The notes below the pieces were generated by a model. It was not told the origin of the DNA. It searched no databases and saw only the letters and a list, made by a program, of their open reading frames with translations. Shown piece after piece: positions 56,512 through 64,000 of a stretch of 64,000 nucleotides of DNA (position 1 is the stretch's first letter; the number at the start of each line of letters is the position of its first letter). The DNA comes from Drosophila pseudoobscura (lineage: Eukaryota; Arthropoda; Insecta; Diptera; Drosophilidae). The translations under genes and the position numbers were made by a program. Where the stretch lies: positions 21,719,501 through 21,783,500 of the forward strand of contig NC_046680.1 of the NCBI RefSeq assembly GCF_009870125.1, given 5' to 3'.

Positions 56512-57717
56512 GTGAGTGAGTGATGGAGAGAGGTGTGTGGCGGGGTAATGCGGAAATGCTGTAAAACGTATCTGTCAGATACATGCATGCATGCGAACTC
56601 TGAGATGCAATAAATCAGTGATGCATTTGTCGCAATCAGCAATCGGGAATCAGCGCATGTTTAAGATGTCCTCGTGTCGTGCCAAATCTGTATCTAGCAG
56701 ATACATTTGGCTTGGCTGTCTGGCTATAAACGGATATGCAAAAAAAACTGTATCTGCGGGATGTGCAGTGCCAAGACTGCGCTAAATGCGGATACACCGA
56801 AAATAAGTATCTGCGAGTGCGCCAAAAGTGGCAATCCAAATGCCTCTGCGGTGCCAAAAGTGCCCAAAAATAGTACTAGTACTAGGAGTGTATCCACGAG
56901 ATACTCCGAGCCTCGCCACGATGAGATACTCTCGAACACTAATCACCGATAACCGATTGAGGCAGAATTTATCTGGCAGTTAAACGAGCGATTCGACAAT
57001 CGCATCTGTGAGATACTAGATACATAAACAATCGCCGTGGCAAGTGGCAAGTGGCCTAGCGGCACGCGCGCCGACCCCCTTAATGGCCCTAGTAGTCATC
57101 GGGTTGTATATTTATGACTTACAGATACACAGATACATTTGTATCTACATCTTCTTGCCGCAATGCCAACTAATTTCCGCTCATTAAAAATGCGCAACGC
57201 AGCAGCAGCAGCGGCAGCAGAAACAAAGCAGAGCCGTAGGCGGGGTGCATTTGTATCTGAAAGATACGCAGAACATGCGTTCCCCCGGCCGGGGTGTGGG
57301 GGCAGTAGCTGATGATTTTCAATTTATGGCGCGTGGGCGTGAGAGGCCACAGAGCGGCTTCCTGACTGCAACCAACACACACACACACTCAGCCACAGAG
57401 ACACACAGATACAGATACATAGTCGCACTATCCCAGATGCATCTTCGCTGGAACTTCCCCCCCCACCCTCTAAAACGTATCTTTTGGTCTGCTTCTCTTC
57501 GCGTTTCAATTAATTTCAGATTGTGGCATGCAAATCATGCCATGTACATACATGTATCTCATGCCACCGATAAGACGGGGCTCTCTAGCCACACGCCTAT
57601 CGACTGCCATCTATCTGGCAGCCCGAATGCTGCTATCTCGGCTATTGTATCTGTCAGTACGCTTGACGCGCCGCGAAATGTTTTGTCAATTGGGGCCTCG
57701 CACGCCTCCTCCCCTCG

Positions 57718-57740
57718 CCCCCCCCCCCCCCCCCCCCCCC
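57718..57740. repeat. Poly-C run (23 C)
   Basis: An uninterrupted run of 23 C in the intron. Its length is prone to sequencing error. Confidence 0.9.
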
Positions 57741-59149
57741 TGCCCCCACTCGTCTGCCCCCTCTGCTTATCACGTATCTGCGGCCAAAGTCGCGTTCTCT
57801 CTCTCTCCCTCTCGCTCTCGCGTCGCGGTCGGAAATAATTTCAACTTTTTGGTCATTGAACTCTTTTTTGATTTATTTATTTTGTGTGTTTTCTGTGTTT
57901 TCTGTGTGTTTTTTCTTTGAAATTTTGTTGTTTTGTACCTTTTTCGTGTATCTTTGAGGTGCATTATCTTTGGGAATGCACAGAATTTGTTGTGCGGACG
58001 AAGAGATACATTAAACGAAGAGTATCTACAGCTTGGACACCCAAAAAATGTCGAATAATCTTCGAATTTCGATTGTTTTGGTCTGTTTTTGTTTATTTCT
58101 CTAATTACTGACCTCAATTGAGGAGGAGATTTGCTGCCGCAGCCTTGGCTTCTGGCAGAACCACTCTTACTGAACCTCACAGATACACACACACAGCGAC
58201 ACACACAAAGATACAATCACCCAGAGAATAGTCATTAAAAGTTTCCTTTTTTTGTTGCTGTTGTTTTTTCTACACAAATTGCAATCTTTGGAGTGGAGAA
58301 ATACTTGTTGTATCTTGTATCTTTTGTGGCATCCGCAGAGACGCCAGAAAGCATTTAACTTTAATTATCGCTCATAAAGCCCAAGAAACACAAGCCGCAA
58401 AAAATGTATCTAAAGCTGTAGCTGTTGTTGCTTTTGTTGCTGTTGTTGGTGGCACTGTCATCGCTTGCTATTGATTTTGTCGACTTTTGTCTTACAGGTT
58501 TTCCAAGTTTTCCACGTTTTTCCACAGCCAAAGCAAAGTTCGACCCACTGCTCCAATGGCGCGAGCCTTTTTGCATTTGTTGTTGCTGCCACTGATTGTG
58601 GGTTGTTGCTTGTTTTGCCAAGTCATGCACACAGATACAACGAGGGAGGCAGATACAATCGCATTGAGATTCGCGTGTGTGTATTGTGTAATCGCCCACG
58701 TTGATTTATCTCGTTTAAGCGACTCCAAAAGCGACTCCAAAGCGACGGCCTGATGACGTCGCAAGTGCAATGTAATAGGTTGCAATGTTGCCAGTTGCCA
58801 GTTGCTAGTTGCCAGTTGTAGATGTTTTTGTATCTGCAAAGGGAGCAGCATTTCCAGATCCAATACCATTTGCGGCTTTGCTTTTTGGGCCAAGATTTAA
58901 CCCAAAAAAGAATGAACAGCTAAGCAGCCACACGCCACACGCCCCACAAAAGCAGCCCAAATCTGCATTTCATTGTGGGGGCCAACTATCTGCCACGCCT
59001 GCTGCCTGGTGCCTCCCGCCTGCGGCCACCCCCAGCCGCCCAAAAGTTTGGCCACACTGAAAAACGTTGGCTTTTGTTTTCTTTTTCTCTCTCTTTTTCC
59101 CTCCCTGCCTCCCTCCCCCTCCGCCCCTCCTGTGGCCAGTCTCCGACTG

Positions 59150-59174
59150 CCTGCCTGCCTGCCTGCCTGCCTCT
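59150..59174. repeat. (GCCT)n array
   Basis: Six tandem GCCT units. The complementary array lies about 450 bp downstream. Confidence 0.9.
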
Positions 59175-59621
59175 TTTTGTGGCACCTCCTGCTGTCAGGC
59201 CCTTTGGTTGGGCTTTGCCTTTGGTTTTTTTCCACTTGTTTCCACTGCCTCCAGAGAGGGTTGGGGGCAGCAGATTCTTGTAGGGTATCCACACATTCGT
59301 TGCCCGGTTCTTTCCTGTTTCATGTATCTTTTTTGTTGTTTTTGTTCTTTTTTTTATGAACAACAAAAAACCAGCTGCGGCTTCTCCCATGTGGTGTATC
59401 TGTGTATCTGTGTATCTGTATCTGAGGAGAGGTTGTGTGAAAAGCAGTTTAAACACGAAATTAGAGCCTCTCCCTCCACCGCTGTTGCCCCCCCGCCCCG
59501 TGCTCCACCCTTTAGGGAGCGCATTAAGTCGTAATAAATGCTGCCTGCATGTTGCATGTTTTGTCCATTGACCTCAAAACGGGGCAAAAGCTGTTCCCCC
59601 TCCTCTCCCGTCTCTCTGGCG

Positions 59622-59645
59622 GGCAGGCAGGCAGGCAGGCAGGCA
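59622..59645. repeat. (GGCA)n array, complementary to the one at 59150
   Basis: Six tandem GGCA units, the reverse complement of the GCCT array upstream, so the intron RNA could pair across about 450 nt. Confidence 0.9.
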
Positions 59646-61889
59646 TTTTCCCCCTTTGGATGTATCTTTTTATACCCTTTATGGAGAGGGCATTCGCATG
59701 CATAGAAGTAAGCGGTTGCCTGAGATACATGCCACAGATACATTCTATACAGAGAGCTAAAAAATTCGTTGATTGTATCTCACGAATAAAGAGTATCCAA
59801 GGGTTTGGATGCATTCGTTTCTTGCGTTTTTCCTCTGGGATGTGGATGCTGCTGTAGCTCTCTCTCTCTCTCTCTCTGTCTATCTCTCTCTCTCTGTTTG
59901 TTGTTTTTTTTCGTGCACATTTTGCTAAATAGCTTCTATTTACGTTCCATGGAAAATGCAATTCGCAATTGTAGAATGCAGACGTTGTTTTCCTCGGTAC
60001 CCCCCTCCCCCCTCCCCGGCTCTGCTCTGCACTCGCACGCTACTTTGTCTCTGCAAACAATGGACGAGAGAGCAAGGGAGAGAGGGGGGGTGGGGGAGTA
60101 GTGGGGGGGGCTGAAATACGTGCGCGACTTTTCGGGGCCATAAATCACAAAAGGCAACGAGAGAAAAGCAAGATTCAAGTAGGGATTTTGTGTGCTATTA
60201 GTGGGAAATTAGGTGAGGAAAACTGCTGCGGAAAAGTGTGAGAAAAATGCGAGGTGGAGTGACAAATTTTCTAGGGAAAGTGGAGGAAAATAAACGAACA
60301 AAAAGAGCCCTTAAAACCTATGAATTTCCAATGATTGGTGGACATTGGCCTGAGCTTAAGAAAGAAGGCTGTAAAACCCTAAGAAATGATCCTCCTCTCC
60401 CAAGGAACCCCCTTCAAGGGGAATCCTTAACTAGGAGATTTACAAAGCATTTGTGCAACAGATGCATAATTTATGCCTCGTTTACACGTCTCCAATGCCA
60501 ATTGGACTCGCCCCGTCCCTCCTTTGAATGGGAATGAATGAATCTCCCGCTCTCTCTATCTATCTGCGGTTTTGAATGCATGGAAAACCCCGACAAACCA
60601 ACAAGTTAATGGCATTCTAATGCCCGGCCACCAAAATCAAAATCATATTAGCCTGGAAATTCGCTGGCAGCATGAGGACTCGTTGTGGCACACACAGCAC
60701 ACAGCACACATTCGGGGCAACATCAACAGAAATGCTGGAAAATTTCATTAATTATAACGTCAGTCGAAAAGGGGCGACCAGTCGCGGAGTCGGAGTCGGA
60801 GTCCCTGCCGCTACAGAGGCAGACAGAGTCGCATGATGATGGTGGCATGCAGCTGAAATAACAGTGGAGGCAACAGCCCACCCCCTCTCCGCCCCCCCCC
60901 CTCCGATATGCAGCTGTAAAGTCAACCCCTCTGCTGCCTCCAGCCACAGAGCCACAGAGCCACTCCCATCGTGTGGCCGCCAGACAGGCAGCGCATCCCG
61001 AAAAACCAACTGACGGCCGTGGCAGGCAGTTCTTTTTTTCCCGCTGTTGCTGTTGCTGCTGCTGCTGTTGCTGTTGCCTCCTCACGTTGTGCGCCAGCGA
61101 AAATTAGTCATTAACTTTTTAAGCATCGACTGGACAAACATGGCGTATGAGTGATGTGCATGGCGGCCCATGCTCCCCGCTGTCGCCTCTTCCTCTGCTC
61201 CCCTGTTCTCCTGCTCCCCTGCGTGCGTGCTGCGGTGATAAGCTGAACTCAATTCTGTGGCACATGTGGCAATTATGCTGCCTGCCAGCCTGCCTGCCTC
61301 CTCGCAGGAATCGCAGCTCCAGATTCAGTCGGAAAATGCGCGTTAGAGAGATGCGATGCATTGGCATTGACAATGGCAATGGCAATGCATTTCCATAGCC
61401 AGGGGCCATCATTATGTTTTGGCTGCCAGGATGCGGAGGGGGAGGGAGACATTGATGAGTTTTTCAGAAGCACCCAGCAGGAGCAGCGGGATATATGGCC
61501 AAACAAAAGAGGACTCAAAAGGAGCGCATAAATTAATACTTGATTCTGCTTAAAGTTTGGCCTATCTTTGGGCTTCAATTTCCCCCAAAAGTCGAAAGTC
61601 CATAAAAGATATGCAAATAGTTTGTAGAGCCATTGAATGGGCATTTTAGTGGGGGTTTTATCTAAGTTTGGGTGGTTGGCTCTTTATGGATTATTGGACA
61701 AAAGTTTGAATGTTCTTCAGTCTTTGAAATGTTTTGTGAAAATCTATAAAGGCCAGATGTTTTTTTTGGCACGAGCTTAGGTCGAAATGTAGGCAAAGAA
61801 TATTATTTAAGAATAGTAATTTAAAAGTTTTTGTGATATATGTTATTTGTATCTAAGAGTTTACTAATCAGTCATACTTTTTAATGGGT

Positions 61890-62240
61890 TATTTTTAATT
61901 TGTATTAATTATTATTATTTTGTATTAATTATTATTATTTTGTAGTAATTATTATTATTTTTTATTAATTATTATTTTTTATTAATTATTATTATTTTTT
62001 ATTAATTATTATTATTGTTTATTAATTATTATTATTTTTTTATTAATTATTATTATTTTTTATTAATTATTATTATTATTTATTAATTATTATTATTTAT
62101 TATTATATATTACTTTATTTTATTAATTATTATTTTTTTTTTATTAATTATTATTACTTATTATTATATATTACTATATTTTATTAATTATTATTATTTT
62201 TTAATTATTATTATTTTTTATTAATTATTATTATTTAAAA
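61890..62240. repeat. AT-rich tandem array, unit near TTATTAATTATTATTATTT
   Basis: About 350 bp of nearly pure A/T built from units of 17-20 bp containing TTATTAATTATTATTA, with small length changes and two interspersed TATTATATATTACT variants. Confidence 0.85.
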
Positions 62241-63872
62241 AAATTGCTTAATTTTAATGTTTGAGGGTTGTAGACGTTCGAAGGTTTGGTTTGGTTTCTA
62301 GCTGCTTCTTTTGGAGGATAAGACAACCCATCATTGTATAGGCTTCTATAATGGTTTACTTGACCCCCAATTTTAAGGACGTGGAGATCTTTCCCAAAGA
62401 GCGCCTGTGCCTGTCCTCTCTTTTAATTCATTTAAAGAGTAAGAAAATCTGAGGAATTCTTTTTTAAAGTAGAGTCCCTTTTTTGGGTCCCTTTTCACAC
62501 TTCCAAAATAGAAATATTGACTCCCAGAATTCTCTCAATTTCTTCTAGTTTAATTTTAGATTTTTCTTGAATTTAATTTTGTTTTCAAATGCAATTACAT
62601 TTCATATTTTCCTTCCATTTCTTGCTGTCATTTCTGTCATTGTGTTCTTCCACTGGCATTGACCTTGGCTTGTGCTCTACTTAGCCACAGCCACAGCCAC
62701 ATCCACAGTCATAGATACGCACCAACACACAGAACGGACAGACAATAAGAAGCTTTGGAAAGCAAAAGTGTAGCTGAAAAACCATCGAATCGAATGGCAG
62801 AAAAAAGCAAAAGGAAAAGCACAAATCACAAATTACAAAGCTAATTTCAAAGAAAACGAAAGTAGGGAAAGGGGGAAAGGGGGCAGAGAATGTTGTGAAT
62901 GGGAAGCGGAAGGAAAAGCCAGAGAGAGAAAGAGAGAGACGGGGACAGAGTGAATGAATGAGGGGGAAAAAAAGAGTGAATGAAGGCGAATCACATCGTT
63001 TGAATGTTCTTTTCGTTTCGTTCCATTGATAGTCGGAAGCAGACAATAGATATAGCCACAACGGGAAAATGAGAAATGAGAATCTCTGCGCGGGGGGCTT
63101 CAAGAAGGGAGACCTAGAGAAAGGGAAGACCTTCCTCCATAATCGGCTTTAAAAAAAGTATCCCCGGGCCTGACATATGACTAAATTTAATCGAATTTTC
63201 ACCAGAAATGTCTCTTTCTGTCTCTGTCTCTGTTCTTTTTTTTTGTTTTTTTCGTGTTCTTTGTTTCTGTTGTTGCCTGATTATGGTTTTTGTGCGGTTC
63301 TTTTTCCATTGATTAGACATGAATATCCGACTGTTTAAATAAATAAATATGTGCACGAACATTAATTAATAAATATTGATGGAAAATGTCAAAAGAATTT
63401 CTATGCCATTCTAGTTTTGGATTTTAATTGTCATTTTCATTTTCATTTCATGTTTTGTGTGCGCTTCTGGCGCGTGAAATTAGTTTCGTGGTTACGGGGG
63501 GGGAGGGACGGGTTGTTTGGGCTTCTAATTAGTTGAAATAAAATCCAATTTGTAGCATAAATAAATTCATTTTCGAATTATTTCCAAATGGCTAGAACAA
63601 ACATTTTGGCAATAAAAGAAGTAAGCCCCCTCCCCCCAAAAGAGTAATTAAAAGTTAATTACAACAAAATGCATTTGGATTGTGGGGAATGGAAGCCGCA
63701 ACAAGTGCCAGCAAACGATAGATGATCACAATCTATCCAACGACTTTTTTTGATTATTAATTCTGCCCAAAAAGTTGCCATAAATAGTTGGAGGCCTTTG
63801 GGATTCATTTAAGTATATTTTTGATCGGAAAAATCGCTCAACTTTTAAGATATTTACTTATTCCCCAGCGAA

Positions 63873-63982
63873 AGCGTTTAAAGACGCTTCAATTCTCTAA
63901 AGAGTGCGATTTAAAACGCTTGAATTTTCATAAGAGTGCGATTTAAAACGCTTTACTTTCAAACCAAGGCGTTTTAAAACGC
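63873..63982. repeat. Palindromic GCGTTTTAAAACGC series at the right edge
   Basis: Four related palindromes occur: AGCGTTTAAAGACGCT (63873), GCGATTTAAAACGCT (63906 and 63938, within a 21-bp direct repeat of period 32) and GCGTTTTAAAACGC (63969, perfect). The array may continue past the window. Confidence 0.6.
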
Positions 63983-64000
63983 TGCAAACTTAAGAAAAGG

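Larger units (their letters stand above)
56568..59780. promoter_or_regulatory. Dispersed cluster of 41 AGATAC/GTATCT hexamers
   Basis: I counted 41 exact copies, 23 as GTATCT and 18 as AGATAC. Chance would give about 1.6 in 3.2 kb at equal base frequencies. Four sites are inverted pairs with exactly 3 nt between: 56568-56582 (GTC), 56690-56704 (AGC), 56890-56904 (ACG, one mismatch) and 57253-57267 (GAA). Other copies are direct pairs or singles. The cluster starts 57 bp after the donor and stops sharply near 59,780. Both orientations argue for a DNA-level signal. The binding factor is unknown. Confidence 0.6.
56512..64000 (+). other. First long intron of the jing-like gene
   Basis: No exon was recognised in 7.5 kb after the donor. 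It contains the AGATAC/GTATCT cluster (56568-59780), a C23 run, complementary GCCT and GGCA arrays, a CT array near 59858-59898, a long TTATTAATTATTA-type array (61890-62240) and a palindromic GCGTTTTAAAACGC series at the right edge. Confidence 0.6.

Noticed and set aside
60238..60537. 99-aa plus-strand frame in the last intron
   Set aside because: Short and without a recognisable motif. An intronic gene cannot be excluded, but nothing beyond openness supports it.
1..64000. CRISPR arrays, bacterial operons, tRNA or rRNA genes
   Set aside because: The window is animal nuclear DNA; repeats are microsatellites or decayed arrays without spacers, and I saw no tRNA or rRNA sequence by eye. A covariance-model scan would be needed to exclude small RNAs.

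Overview
This window is eukaryotic nuclear DNA from a Drosophila species. The coding exons are GC-rich and split by short (53-74 nt) GT-AG introns, the gene-poor stretches are packed with GA/CT, TG/AC and poly-G/poly-C microsatellites, and the genes match tomboy40 - bin3 - Pld - (probably) jing. From memory these neighbours lie around 42A-42B of D. melanogaster 2R (Muller element C). The proteins are longer and more repeat-rich than I remember for D. melanogaster, which suggests another species; the obscura group is my guess. All four genes read left to right.

Layout. 1-14.8 kb: non-coding, with a possible 5' UTR exon at 5.6-5.92 kb. 14,824-15,801: an intronless Tom40-family gene (mitochondrial outer-membrane import pore paralog). 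15.8-31.3 kb: non-coding, probably intron or intergenic. 31,627-37,477: bin3, six coding exons reconstructed with consistent splice phases, encoding a 1,529-aa MePCE-type (7SK gamma-methyl-phosphate capping) methyltransferase. A 1.4-kb 3' UTR follows and contains a perfect 120-nt inverted repeat. 39-42.9 kb: repeats and two promoter-like zones assigned to Pld. 42,947-51,004: Pld, nine coding exons, 1,382-aa phospholipase D with PX, PH and two HKD motifs. 51-55.8 kb: 3' UTR and promoter-like DNA of the next gene. 55,823-56,511: first coding exon (229 codons plus 2 nt) of a low-complexity protein, most likely jing; its downstream exons lie beyond the window. 56.5-64 kb: its first long intron.

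The genes do not form an operon-like unit. They serve separate jobs: mitochondrial import, RNA 5'-end methylation and translational/transcriptional control, phosphatidic-acid signalling, and (jing) chromatin or transcription. Most other long open frames are shadows of GC-rich exons or arise in microsatellites.

The least expected signals are non-coding. (1) 41 copies of AGATAC/GTATCT lie in 3.2 kb of the last intron, including 15-bp inverted pairs with a fixed 3-nt spacer. (2) A nested perfect hairpin sits in the bin3 3' UTR. (3) A 37-bp module is shared at 36/37 positions between two distant sites, with a third weaker copy. (4) Several short homotypic motif clusters occur at 6.8-7.4, 11.0-11.3, 39.0-39.4 and 63.9 kb.
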